Below are positions 45,314 through 54,241 of a stretch of DNA of 64,000 nt, in pieces (position 1 is the first letter of the stretch; each line of letters starts with the position of its first letter). The notes under the pieces are model-generated. The model made no database searches. It worked only from the letters and a program-made list of their open reading frames with translations, and was not told where the DNA came from. The position numbers and the translations under genes are program-made. Origin of the DNA: CAYUYV01 sp964474635 (GTDB lineage: Bacteria > Pseudomonadota > Alphaproteobacteria > JAJFIK01); contig CAYYTT010000001.1 in the NCBI GenBank assembly GCA_964474635.1, forward strand, positions 55,947-119,946, given 5' to 3'.

Positions 45314-46615
45314 ATGGCCAACGCAGTGCACATCACACATCGGGCGGGCCGGCTGGCCGCGGCTCATGTCACGCGGGCCAAGCGCGTGGCGGTCTGCGTC
45401 CTGAGCCTCGTGATGTGTGCAGGCGTGGCCCTCGCCGACGGAGCAGCCGGGTCAGATGGAGCGTCCTGGTTTGAACGGACCTTGGCATCCGTCACGGCGG
45501 CGACACAGGTGCGGCTGCGCTATGAATTTGCCCGCGACGAGGCCCTGGAGCGGGACGCACATGCCGTGACCCTCCGCATGCGGCCGAGCCTCGAGGCCCG
45601 GATCCACCGACATCTCTCGGGGTTAATTGAGCTTGAGGGCATCGTGGAGGCGAACCGGGCCTTTGCGAACGGCGTGCGTGAGGGTCTCGGACGACCTTTG
45701 ATCGCGGATGCGCAAACGGCCGAGTTGAACCGACTTCAGTTGCGCAGCGATATCATACCGCGCACACAGATCGTCGTGGGGCGCCAGATTGTCTCGCTCG
45801 ATGATGAACGTTTCGTCGGCCAGGTGGATTTTCGTCAGAACGACCAGACTTTCGATGCCGTGCGTGTGGTAACCAATCCACTCGGTCCCGTTGTGTTTGA
45901 AATGGCCTATGTGTGGCAGGTCAATCGAATCTTCGGGCGGCGCAGCGATCTGGGGCGATTTACCGGTCACTCCGCCCTCCTCAACGTCAGTGCACCCACC
46001 CCGCTCGGGCAGGTCACGGCCTTTCACTATGCTCTCGATCTCAAAACGGGGGCCGGCACCACGCGCTCGGCGGCGGCATCGTCGCTCACGACGGGTGTGC
46101 GCCTTTCCGGCGCGCGCGAGGGGCAGGACTTCGGTGTGGCATGGGAAGGCAGCTATGCCCACCAGCAGAATTTTGCTGACAATCCCATCGATGGGCAGGC
46201 GGATTATATCCTCGGCGGCCTGTCCGTCCGTTGGGACAGCGTGCGGATCGGTCTGCGCTATGAGGTTCTGGGCGCCGGCGAACAAGGGTTCCAGGCGCCG
46301 CTCGGAACGCTCCATGCATTTCAGGGGGACGCGGATGTCTTTTTGGAGACACCGCCCCAGGGGATCCAGGATCTGTCCCTCCAGACCGGATGGACGGTCG
46401 GAGATTTCGGCCCTTTCCGGGGCGTAAGGGCCACGGGGCGGGTCCATCGCTTCCGCAGCGATACCGGCGGCGATCCGCTGGGCCGGGAACTTGATTTGAG
46501 CGTGCACGGTCTTGTCGGCGGTACCGGCCTCTCCCTGGCCTACGCCGCCTATCGCGCCGATGGCTTTGCCTCCGACCAGACCCGATTGTGGCTTTCGGCG
46601 TCACGCCGGTTTTAA
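45314..46615 (+). CDS. outer-membrane beta-barrel protein (alginate-export-like)
   Basis: 433 aa. A signal peptide lies at about 24-43 (CVLSLVMCAGVALA). The mature part is an alternating amphipathic strand pattern ending in Phe (SASRRF), as in outer-membrane porins. It resembles the alginate_export family: QVRLRYEFARDEAL, AELNRLQLRS, GRQIVSLDDERFVGQVDFRQ then NDQTFDAV. GGGAGGGAGC precedes the ATG. The substrate is not evident and no alginate genes are nearby. It is divergent from the anti-sigma gene and 80 bp ahead of the S8 protease gene. Confidence 0.8.
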   Translation: MANAVHITHRAGRLAAAHVTRAKRVAVCVLSLVMCAGVALADGAAGSDGASWFERTLASVTAATQVRLRYEFARDEALERDAHAVTLRMRPSLEARIHRHLSGLIELEGIVEANRAFANGVREGLGRPLIADAQTAELNRLQLRSDIIPRTQIVVGRQIVSLDDERFVGQVDFRQNDQTFDAVRVVTNPLGPVVFEMAYVWQVNRIFGRRSDLGRFTGHSALLNVSAPTPLGQVTAFHYALDLKTGAGTTRSAAASSLTTGVRLSGAREGQDFGVAWEGSYAHQQNFADNPIDGQADYILGGLSVRWDSVRIGLRYEVLGAGEQGFQAPLGTLHAFQGDADVFLETPPQGIQDLSLQTGWTVGDFGPFRGVRATGRVHRFRSDTGGDPLGRELDLSVHGLVGGTGLSLAYAAYRADGFASDQTRLWLSASRRF

Positions 46616-46695
46616 AGGCGCCGCCGAGGGACCTGCGATTGAACCTTACGGCATGGTCCAACGACAGTGGGGGGAGCAACGCAGGACGAGGCGAC

Positions 46696-47934
46696 ATGCA
46701 GATCGGAAAACCCTTGCAGCGATATCTCCGCGTCTTGATGGCCGGGCTGGGCCTTGCCGCCTGCACGCCCTTTTCACTCGATCCTGCGCCCCAGGCCCAG
46801 ATCGAGCAGGATGCGGACCAACTGGCCAATGATTGGGAAATTTTGGTTCTGTTCGGATCGGCGGACAGCGCCGCAAGCCTTGTGCCCAAGGCACGAAGGC
46901 GGGGGTTTCACCTCAACCGCCGGGATGTTCTGGACGGGCTTGACCTGATCCTCCTGTCCTTTGTCAAACCGGAAAATCTGACCGGCGAAGCCGCGATCCG
47001 GGAACTTGAGGCCCTAGAACCGGGGGCGACGGCGGGCGTCAATCACAGCTTTTCCTGGCAGGCGTCTGACGCCCCCGGCGCTCAGATGTCCGGCGCGGAT
47101 GTGCCGGGCGATCTTGTGTATGCGAATGATCTTCTCGACTGGCCCGATGAGGGCTGTCCGGCCTATGGCCCGGTGGGGATGATCGACGGCCCCATCGACG
47201 AGGCGGCGCCGGGTTTGCGCGAGGCAGCGATCCGAACTGCCGATTTCCGCAGTCAAAAAGACCGCTTGGCCGACCCCACCCACGCCACGTCGGTCGCCGA
47301 ACTGCTCGTCGGGCCGGGCCGCCTCATGGATGCGCAATTGTTCGTCGGTGTCGTGGTCGATGTGACTGCGGACGGCACAACCGGCGCTGGGACAGGCGCG
47401 ATCATTCGTGCCCTAAACTGGCTACGGAATGCCGATGTCAGGATTGTGAATATCAGCCTGGCGGGGCCCTATAACAAGATCCTCGACAGAGCCGTCCAGG
47501 CGGCCGCACGGGCCGGCGTCATCCTCGTGGCCGCCGCCGGCAATGACGGCGCGACATCGCCGCCGCGCTATCCGGCCGCCATGCGGGACGTGGTATCGGT
47601 CACGGCCGTCGACCGGAGGCTCATGGTCTACGAACATGCCGTCCGGGGTGGTCATATCGATTTTGCCGCACCGGGGGTTGACGTTTTCGTCCAGGCGCGC
47701 GGCGAAGGGCGGTTCCTGTCGGGCACCTCCATTGCCACCCCCTTCGTGACCTCGCGGCTCATCTCGACCCGAGAACTTTTGGATCAGCGGGCGATTGCCG
47801 GGGTGCTGAAGCATCTGTCTAGGGAAAGTGTCGATCTTGGATCGCCCGATCACGATGATGTTTTCGGCCATGGCCTGTTGAAGGCGCCAGGTGATTGCTC
47901 AAGACACCGCTCTCCTGCGACGCACAGATCATGA
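46696..47934 (+). CDS. S8 subtilisin-like serine protease, lipoprotein
   Basis: 412 aa from the ATG at 46696. The lipoprotein signal ends LAAC (Cys23). Residues about 46-110 resemble a subtilisin prodomain. The catalytic triad is Asp164 (GMIDGP), His196 (THATSVAELL) and Ser345 (SGTSIATP), with oxyanion Asn283 (AAAGNDG). The ribosome site is weak. It is likely anchored to the inner or outer membrane facing the periplasm, where it could meet the anti-sigma factor's outer domain. Second gene after the beta-barrel gene; the second sigma gene follows 67 bp later. Confidence 0.88.
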   Translation: MQIGKPLQRYLRVLMAGLGLAACTPFSLDPAPQAQIEQDADQLANDWEILVLFGSADSAASLVPKARRRGFHLNRRDVLDGLDLILLSFVKPENLTGEAAIRELEALEPGATAGVNHSFSWQASDAPGAQMSGADVPGDLVYANDLLDWPDEGCPAYGPVGMIDGPIDEAAPGLREAAIRTADFRSQKDRLADPTHATSVAELLVGPGRLMDAQLFVGVVVDVTADGTTGAGTGAIIRALNWLRNADVRIVNISLAGPYNKILDRAVQAAARAGVILVAAAGNDGATSPPRYPAAMRDVVSVTAVDRRLMVYEHAVRGGHIDFAAPGVDVFVQARGEGRFLSGTSIATPFVTSRLISTRELLDQRAIAGVLKHLSRESVDLGSPDHDDVFGHGLLKAPGDCSRHRSPATHRS

Positions 47935-48001
47935 CTGCGGTTTTGATCTCTGCGCGTTTGAATTTTTTGAACCTCGAACCGGCCCGCCTCGACAAAAGGG
48001 C

Positions 48002-48526
48002 ATGGCCGAACCGTCTGCTGATCATTTTAACCGGGATCTTCTGGAGCTGCTGCCGCGGCTGCGCCGCTATGCCCTTGCGCTGTCGCGCTCCACGCAGACA
48101 GCCGAAGACCTGGCCCAGGCGACGTGTGTTAGAGCCATTGAGTACAAGTCTCACTTCGTCCGGGGAACGCATTTCGACCGCTGGGTTTTCTCCATTCTAG
48201 TGTCGCTCTGGCGCAATGAAGTGCGTGCACGCCGGGTGCGCCTTGGCAACGGGTGTGTGGAGGCGGACAGCGTTGCCTGCACGGACATGGAACGGGCATT
48301 GGACCGGCGGATCATGGGCCGTCAGATCCGTGACGCCGTTGATGACTTGCCGGAGGCACAGCGCCGCGCCGTCGTTCATGTCTATCTGGAGGGGCGGTCT
48401 TACAAGGAGGCTGCGGAGCTTGAAAACATCCCCATAGGGACCATCATGAGCCGCCTTTCCGCAGCGCGAAACAAGCTGGTCGCACGGTTTAACGCCGGTG
48501 ACGGCGCCGAACCGTCGTTCGAGTAA
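48002..48526 (+). CDS. ECF-type RNA polymerase sigma factor (second of two)
   Basis: 174 aa from the ATG at 48002. Region 2 shows RRYALALSRSTQTAEDLAQA and DRWVFSILVSLWRNEVRARR; region 4 shows LPEAQRRAVVHVYLEGRSYK and NIPIGTIMSRLSAARNK. AAAAGGG ends one base before the ATG, which is too close, so the true start may differ; a GTG at 47891 would overlap the protease gene and add non-sigma-like residues. It is only distantly similar to the first sigma factor of this locus. No anti-sigma gene lies directly next to it. Confidence 0.85.
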   Translation: MAEPSADHFNRDLLELLPRLRRYALALSRSTQTAEDLAQATCVRAIEYKSHFVRGTHFDRWVFSILVSLWRNEVRARRVRLGNGCVEADSVACTDMERALDRRIMGRQIRDAVDDLPEAQRRAVVHVYLEGRSYKEAAELENIPIGTIMSRLSAARNKLVARFNAGDGAEPSFE

Positions 48527-48838
48527 ACCGGCATGAGTTGAGGCACGCCGGTCTCGTTCGCTCATCCTCGCAACGCGCGATCGTAAGCCAATTTTGCAGC
48601 GCGCCAATATGCGAGCCGGCACCCACAATAAAAAGATCTATGCAGATCACCTATCACTATCCGGGTCGGAAACCTTAAAAAATTTGCATTCAAGATCGAA
48701 TAATCAGCCTCCGTCACGTGTTTACCAAAGACTTGAGGCCGATAGGCCCCAAGTCGCTCCGGCTGCCCTGACGCAGGGTGACCGTAACGCCCGAACGGGC
48801 AGTCCGATACACCACTCTTTCGAAGGGGACGTACCATA
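48527..48838 (+). promoter_or_regulatory. promoter and structured leader of the RTX gene
   Basis: 312 bp without a gene. It has an AT-rich part (about 48620-48720) with the shared TATCACT-ATCCGGGTCGG motif (48652-48669). Three consecutive small hairpins follow: 48731-48754 (ACTTG-A-GGCC-GATA-GGCC-C-CAAGT), 48766-48778 (CCCTG-ACG-CAGGG) and 48789-48800 (GCCCG-AA-CGGGC). GAAGGGGA precedes the RTX start codon. Confidence 0.4.
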
Positions 48839-51388
48839 ATGATGTTCGACAATATCTTGCTTGGCGGTGATGCCGACGATGTTCTTCGCGGCGGTGCCGG
48901 CAAAGACCTGCTCGACGGGCAGGCGGGAAACGACACCCTGGACGCCGGTGCGGGCGATGACGTCATCATCGGCGGTGCCGGTGTCGATAGCATCCAGACC
49001 GGTTCGGGCGCCGACAGTGTCGTCTACAATCGCTCGTCCCTCGGGTCGGGCCCGGACAATATTCACGATTTCTCGATTGCCGAGGACCTGTTCCTTCTGA
49101 ACGCGAGTGATTTCGGGGTCACGGGCGATGTCTCTTTCATCAACGCCTTGGCCGCCGATCTGCCGGCCGAAGGGGCAAATGTCATCGTGCTGCAGGACTT
49201 CGATGACGACAATGATCCGGGCACCGTCTTCAATGCCCGGTCCGCGGCACGGCTGATCGGCGATCAGGTGAGCGCGGAAGGCGATGGCTTTTTCGTCTAT
49301 TTCAACTCGGCGCTGAACATCAATCGTCTTGTCTACACGCCGGACCTGTCCAACGGCGATGCGCCGCTGACCATCCTGGCGGCCCTAGTCGATCTCACGG
49401 GTGAGGACGCCATCGACGCGCTGCCCACCTTCACATCCTCCAATGTCCGCTTCGAGAACATCTCAAACGACGGCGACGACACCGTGTTCGTCAACGCGAT
49501 TGACGGCGGCACCCTCGAGGGGGGAGACGGCGTCGATACGCTCGATGTGTCCCGCATCCTGCTCAATGCCGGTGAGCGGGTTGTCGTCGATCTCGATATC
49601 GCCAATCAGGGCAATTTCACGCCGGGCGCCCCATCGACCCAGGACGGCGCAGTCCGCGTGTTCGATGCCGAAGGGACTCTGGTACGCACCCAGAACGTCA
49701 TCGATTTCGAAAACATCAACGGCTCGGACGCGGACGAGACCCTGTTCGGCAACAATGAAACCAACGTCATCAAGGGCGGGGCCGGAGATGATCGCATACA
49801 CCCCTTCGGTGGGGTCGATACCGTCGATGGCGGCGAGGGTCGTGATACGCTCTTGCTCAATGCGGCGGGCGGTTCGGTGACCATCGACCTGACCAACCAG
49901 GTGGCTGGGCCCAACACCCTCATCAGTATCGAGAATGCCGAAGGCGGCGCCTTTGACGATGTCATCATCGGTGACGTCGAGACGAATGTGCTCGTGGGCA
50001 ATGGCGGCGATGACCGCATCGATGGGCGCGCTGGCAACGATACGCTCGTGTCGGGCAATGGTAACGACACGCTGGACGGCGGATCGGGGGTTGATACTGC
50101 CATCGTAGGCCTGACGGATGCGGGCGAAACCGTCCGGATCGACCAGCGGGGCGGCGATTTCCAGGTGGCCGTTCAGTCCCCGGAGCGCTCCGCCACCACA
50201 TTCCGCAACATCGAGGATCTGGTGGTTGAAACGGCTGGCGGCGATGATGTCATTTCCGTGTCCGGAGCCATCAACAACCGCTTTGCCGTAAAGGTCGACG
50301 GCGGCGCGGGCAATGATTGGATCCGGGGCGGCAACGGCTCGGAAACCTTGCGCGGCGGCGAGGGCGACGATTCCGTCTTCGGCTCCAACGGGAACGATAT
50401 CCTGGAAGGCGGCGCCGGACGCGACACCCTGGACGGGTCCAACGGATCCGACACGGTCTTCGGCGGAGCAGGCGATGACGATGTCTTCGGCGGCAACGAC
50501 CGGGATGTTCTTAACGCTGACGATGGCGACGACCGCGTCTTCGGCGGCAACGGGCGCGACAGCCTCGATGGCGGCGACGGGGCCGACACCCTGGACGGCG
50601 GCAACGACAATGATCTGGTCCTGGGCGGCGACGGCGATGACATCATCATCGGCGACAACGGCTTCGACACGCTAAAGGGCGGCGCCGGAAACGATGTCAT
50701 CGAGGGCGGAAACGGCTTCGACACCCTTTACGGCAATGAAGGAGACGATGTCCTCGACGGCGGCAACGGCTTTGACTTCCTCACCGGTGGTCAAGGGGCG
50801 GACACCCTCATCGGGGATAACGGCTTTGACACGCTTAAGGGCGGTGACGGCAATGACGACCTGTCCGGCGGCAACGGCTTCGACCTGCTGGTCGGCGGTG
50901 CAGGTCAGGACGTTCTGACCGGTGGCCTGGGGCGCGATACGTTCGTCTTCGACGGCGATCCGTTCAACGGCGTCGATGTGAGCGCGGATGGTCGGCAGGC
51001 CGCCCTGCTCCCGGACGAAATCACCGACTTCAATGTGCGCGAAGATGTGTTCGGTCTCGATGGGTCGGACTTCGAGATTGACAGCCTGCACTTCGTTTCG
51101 GGTCGCTCCGATGAGATCGATCGGGACGGCACCGTGATCGTCCTCCAGGACGGCTTTGCCAATGCAGGTCTCGCGGCGGCCGCCATCGCGGGCAATGATG
51201 CCATCACGGCCGAGGAAGGCGTGTTCATCTATTTCAACACGAATCTCGGCATCAATCGTCTGGTGTACTCCAATGATCTGGGCGGGAACGGTGACTTCTC
51301 GATCCTGGCCAATCTGACGGACACCACAGGCGACCAGGCCCTCGACGAACTCGATCAGTTCCGGTCGGATAATTTCGACCTGGTCTAA
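48839..51388 (+). CDS. RTX-type calcium-binding repeat protein
   Basis: 849 aa, strongly acidic. Many GGxGxDxLx nonapeptides form two main blocks (about 10-60 and 490-710), with looser repeats at about 300-420; these bind calcium in parallel beta-rolls. The protein has no N-terminal signal peptide, as expected for type I secretion. Residues about 75-205 and 728-849 are a duplicated module (DLFLLNASDFG ... VYFNSALNINRLVY versus DVFGLDGSDFE ... IYFNTNLGINRLVY). No transporter genes are in the window, so the exporter must be elsewhere. Function: extracellular, possibly adhesive or structural. Confidence 0.88.
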   Translation: MMFDNILLGGDADDVLRGGAGKDLLDGQAGNDTLDAGAGDDVIIGGAGVDSIQTGSGADSVVYNRSSLGSGPDNIHDFSIAEDLFLLNASDFGVTGDVSFINALAADLPAEGANVIVLQDFDDDNDPGTVFNARSAARLIGDQVSAEGDGFFVYFNSALNINRLVYTPDLSNGDAPLTILAALVDLTGEDAIDALPTFTSSNVRFENISNDGDDTVFVNAIDGGTLEGGDGVDTLDVSRILLNAGERVVVDLDIANQGNFTPGAPSTQDGAVRVFDAEGTLVRTQNVIDFENINGSDADETLFGNNETNVIKGGAGDDRIHPFGGVDTVDGGEGRDTLLLNAAGGSVTIDLTNQVAGPNTLISIENAEGGAFDDVIIGDVETNVLVGNGGDDRIDGRAGNDTLVSGNGNDTLDGGSGVDTAIVGLTDAGETVRIDQRGGDFQVAVQSPERSATTFRNIEDLVVETAGGDDVISVSGAINNRFAVKVDGGAGNDWIRGGNGSETLRGGEGDDSVFGSNGNDILEGGAGRDTLDGSNGSDTVFGGAGDDDVFGGNDRDVLNADDGDDRVFGGNGRDSLDGGDGADTLDGGNDNDLVLGGDGDDIIIGDNGFDTLKGGAGNDVIEGGNGFDTLYGNEGDDVLDGGNGFDFLTGGQGADTLIGDNGFDTLKGGDGNDDLSGGNGFDLLVGGAGQDVLTGGLGRDTFVFDGDPFNGVDVSADGRQAALLPDEITDFNVREDVFGLDGSDFEIDSLHFVSGRSDEIDRDGTVIVLQDGFANAGLAAAAIAGNDAITAEEGVFIYFNTNLGINRLVYSNDLGGNGDFSILANLTDTTGDQALDELDQFRSDNFDLV

Positions 51389-51413
51389 CGGGCCCACGCA
51401 AAGGCCACAGCAG

Positions 51414-51450
51414 AAAAAAAGACCCCGGGCGACAGTTGTTGTCCGGGGTC
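51414..51450 (-). terminator. Rho-independent terminator of the GST gene
   Basis: Read on the minus strand, GACCCCGG ... CCGGGGTC (51450-51421, 8-bp stem, 14-nt loop) is followed by seven Ts (51420-51414). It ends the leftward GST transcript and may also stop RTX transcription from the other side. Confidence 0.8.
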
Positions 51451-51475
51451 ATCCGTTTGGCGGCGCCCCCACCAC

Positions 51476-52081
51476 TCACTCCAAATCCGGCCTGGTCGCC
51501 GCGAGGCTCGCGCGCGTCTCCATCTGTGCGAACCATTTGGAAAGGTCTGGGGCTGGAGTGCGCCAATCGATTTCAGGGCGGCGGAAATCGAGATAACCGA
51601 GGGCGCAGGCATAGGTCATGGCCCCGAGGCCGAAGCCCGTGAAGCCCTTGGCCACGTCGGCCTGCATGGCGAGGACCGCGCGATCGATAACGCCGCGCCA
51701 GCGCGCGAGCCAGGAGGGTGATTGCTCCGTCTCCGGACGGCGATGTTCCAACACCATGGCGACGGCGGCGTCCATCAGGCCATCCCCGAGGGCCTGGGCG
51801 AGGGCCGTCCGCAAGCGATTGCCCGCCTCGTCCGGTGCCATGGCCCGCGCACCGGCCAAGTCCTGGAGGTAATCGCAGATCACGGGACTGTCGAAGAGGC
51901 TGCTCCCATCCTCGAGGCGCAAGGCCGGGATCTTGCTCAAGGGATTGCCCATGACGGCAGGGCCGTCCTCGGCCATGGGGCTGACCTTGACCAGTTCCGC
52001 CCCGGCCATCAGGCCCGTCTCCAGCAAGACGACCCGCACCTTGCGGGCAAAAGGCGATGCAGGCGAATAGTAAAGCTGCAT
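51476..52081 (-). CDS. glutathione S-transferase family protein
   Basis: 201 aa. The thioredoxin-like N-terminal domain starts MQLYYSPASPFARKVRVVLL with Ser or Tyr as likely catalytic residue, has NPLSKIPAL and the DSPVICDYL motif (glutathione contact), and an all-helical C-terminal domain. The substrate is unknown; the N-terminal motif argues against it being the missing maleylacetoacetate isomerase. It lies 29 bp after hisC, probably in the same transcript. Confidence 0.88.
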   Translation of the reverse strand: MQLYYSPASPFARKVRVVLLETGLMAGAELVKVSPMAEDGPAVMGNPLSKIPALRLEDGSSLFDSPVICDYLQDLAGARAMAPDEAGNRLRTALAQALGDGLMDAAVAMVLEHRRPETEQSPSWLARWRGVIDRAVLAMQADVAKGFTGFGLGAMTYACALGYLDFRRPEIDWRTPAPDLSKWFAQMETRASLAATRPDLE

Positions 52082-52110
52082 GATTCATCTATCCTTCTGC
52101 AAACAGACCA

Positions 52111-53214
52111 TCAGCCAACGGAGGCGGCCTGCAGCCCTCGCCCGTCCTCAAGCCCCTCCATCAGCCGCTTGAGATCGTCGGCGGGTCCCACCGTGATCCG
52201 CAGGGCATCGGGCAGGCCGAAGGATGCCGTCGGGCGCACCAGAATGTTACGCGCGCGCAAATCCGCATTGATGGCATTGGCCTCCTCCTGCGAGGCGCAG
52301 CGGGCCAGCACGAAGTTCGCTGCGCTCGGCACCACCGTGAACCCGAGCCTGTCGAGCCGATCCGCCAACCAGGGGCGCCAGCGCTCATTGTGTTGCTGCA
52401 CATCCCGCAGATGAGCCCGGTCCGCCAGAGACGCGATGCCCGCCGCTTGGGCAACACCGTTCACGTTGAAGGGCGCGCGAACGGTGTTCAGCACCGTGGC
52501 CACCGGCGCCGGCGCATAGGCCCAGCCCAGACGCAAGGAGGCCAGGGCATGGATTTTTGAGAAAGTTCGTGTCATGACCACATTGGAGGCGCTCTCCACG
52601 AGATGCGCACCGGAATTGTAGTCTTCAGCCGTCACATACTCCGCATAGGCCCCATCGAGGACGAGCAGGGCCCGCTCCGGCAGGCCTGCGTGGAGCCGCT
52701 CGATCTCAGCCCTTGTCAGATAGGTGCCGGTCGGATTGTTCGGGTTGGCCAGGAAGACGATCCGGGTGCGCTCGCTCACCGCCTCCAGGAGTGCCTCGAC
52801 CGAGGGTCGCAGCGCGGGATCGGGCACAACGCGCAAAACCGCGCCGCAGGCCCGTGCCACGATCTCATAGACCGCGAAGGTGTGGGCTGTGACGACGACT
52901 TCATCGCCCGGATCGACAAAACACTGGACAAGCAGCGCCAGAAGCTCGTCGGACCCGTTGCCGCACACGATGCGCGCCGGATCGAGGCCATGGGCTTCGC
53001 CGATGGCCTCGCGCAGGCCCGCGCAATGGGGATCGGGATATCGGGTGAGCTCCCCCGCCGCGGCCTGGGCCGCCGCCAGGGCATGGGAACTGGGACCGAG
53101 GGCGCCCTCATTGGAAGACAGCTTGACCACGGCGCCATCGCCCGCGCCCTTGCTGCTGCCGGCGAGATAGGGGGCGATCGCCGTGATCCCGGAACGCGGG
53201 GTTGGGCCGGTCAT
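52111..53214 (-). CDS. hisC: histidinol-phosphate/aromatic aminotransferase
   Basis: 367 aa. A PLP-dependent fold I aminotransferase with KLSSNEGALGPSSHALAA, NPNNPTGTYL, the Asp loop VLDGAYAEY and the PLP lysine in TRTFSKIHALASLRLGW. It starts 4 bp inside the end of the chorismate mutase gene, so it is translationally coupled to it. Next to chorismate mutase, it may act on phenylpyruvate/prephenate (aromatic amino acids) as much as on histidinol phosphate; the sequence alone does not settle this. Confidence 0.9.
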   Translation of the reverse strand: MTGPTPRSGITAIAPYLAGSSKGAGDGAVVKLSSNEGALGPSSHALAAAQAAAGELTRYPDPHCAGLREAIGEAHGLDPARIVCGNGSDELLALLVQCFVDPGDEVVVTAHTFAVYEIVARACGAVLRVVPDPALRPSVEALLEAVSERTRIVFLANPNNPTGTYLTRAEIERLHAGLPERALLVLDGAYAEYVTAEDYNSGAHLVESASNVVMTRTFSKIHALASLRLGWAYAPAPVATVLNTVRAPFNVNGVAQAAGIASLADRAHLRDVQQHNERWRPWLADRLDRLGFTVVPSAANFVLARCASQEEANAINADLRARNILVRPTASFGLPDALRITVGPADDLKRLMEGLEDGRGLQAASVG

Positions 53215-54125
53215 GCGGTCTCTCCCATAGCCGAAGCGGCGTTGCCGTCGGCATCGAGGATGATTGGATTGGCATAAGCACCGATGGGAGTGATGCGCTG
53301 AATGCCTTGGATTTGGCCGCCGAGGCGGGCCCGAAGATCGTCCTCCGCCCCGAAATGGAAGCCCTTGAGCTCACATAAATAGTGCCGGATTGGCGACGGC
53401 CCGCTTTCCTCGCCCGTGGCAAGAACCGACAAAGGCATGCCCGAGGCCTCAAGCCCCGCCAGGATCCGGCCCCGGCTCACGCTCGGCTCGGCGTGCAGGG
53501 CAAAGACGGTCGTATCGTCGCCGGAGGGCGCCGGCTCCACGCAGCTGAGCACATAAGCCGGTGGATAGGCGATGGCCGCCCCGGGACCATCGAGAAAGGG
53601 GAGCCGCGCGATAATACGGGGCGGGTTTGCGTCCTGCGACAAGAGCCCCTGCCACCAGGCCGGATCGCGCGCTTCGCCCGTCGCAATGGGCATGACGCCA
53701 AGGGCGCCGGGCGTCTCGGCAATGGTTCGGATCAGTTTTTGGGCGGTTCCATGGGACGTCATGGGCGTGATCGCGCCATAATAGGCGCGCGCCAGATCCC
53801 AAACCCGCAAATCGGGCGCCTGGTCCGAGGCGATCACGCCGAAGACGTGAACGGAGAAATCCCCTTGCAGTCCGAGCTTTGCCGAAATCAACTCCCGCCA
53901 CATCCGCACCACCACATCGACGGGCAGAGGCCCGCTGTGGCGGGCAACGAGCCGCCGGGTGAGTTCGGCTTCCCGCGCCGGCCTGACGAAATCGCGCCCC
54001 GCCTCACCCGCCTTGAGGGCTGCGATGGGGGCCACCACCTCCACCCTGCGCATCAGCAGGTCGTGGATCTGATCGTCGATGGTGTCGATGGCCTGGCGCA
54101 GGCTTTCAAGGGATGTGTGGGTCAT
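53211..54125 (-). CDS. chorismate mutase with C-terminal extension
   Basis: 304 aa from the ATG at 54125. Residues about 1-90 are an AroQ-type chorismate mutase (LESLRQAIDTIDDQIHDLLM then RRVEVVAPIAALKAG). The remaining ~210 residues resemble a prephenate-dehydratase/ACT-like region (ITPMTSHGTAQKLIRTIAET; C-terminal HYLCELKGF), but I do not see the full T-R-F dehydratase motif, so it may be regulatory or degenerate. It feeds the hisC-type enzyme downstream, which overlaps it by 4 bp. Confidence 0.82.
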   Translation of the reverse strand: MTHTSLESLRQAIDTIDDQIHDLLMRRVEVVAPIAALKAGEAGRDFVRPAREAELTRRLVARHSGPLPVDVVVRMWRELISAKLGLQGDFSVHVFGVIASDQAPDLRVWDLARAYYGAITPMTSHGTAQKLIRTIAETPGALGVMPIATGEARDPAWWQGLLSQDANPPRIIARLPFLDGPGAAIAYPPAYVLSCVEPAPSGDDTTVFALHAEPSVSRGRILAGLEASGMPLSVLATGEESGPSPIRHYLCELKGFHFGAEDDLRARLGGQIQGIQRITPIGAYANPIILDADGNAASAMGETA

Positions 54126-54153
54126 GGACGGGCAAACTCGGCTTGCGGGCTGA

Positions 54154-54198
54154 TTGGCGGACGGTTTGACCAGGACCACTCTGACGTTTGGCGGACGG
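54154..54198. promoter_or_regulatory. 11-bp direct repeat in the chorismate mutase/metX promoter region
   Basis: TTGGCGGACGG at 54154-54164 and 54188-54198 (34 bp apart) lies between the divergent starts. It is a candidate operator; no known riboswitch is recognised. Confidence 0.3.
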
Positions 54199-54241
54199 AC
54201 ATCCCGGTCAAGGGCGTTTTTCGAGAGGAAGATGGGCAGGC

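Noticed and set aside
48839..51388. Type I secretion operon around the RTX gene
   Set aside because: No ABC transporter, membrane-fusion or TolC-like gene is found nearby in the window.
51476..52081. GST gene as the missing maleylacetoacetate isomerase
   Set aside because: Zeta-class SSCxxR-type active-site motif is not present; N-terminus reads SPASPFARKVR.
54126..54241. SAM-II type riboswitch before metX
   Set aside because: metX leaders in alphaproteobacteria often carry one, but I could not see the conserved pseudoknot sequence; the direct repeat there is unrelated.
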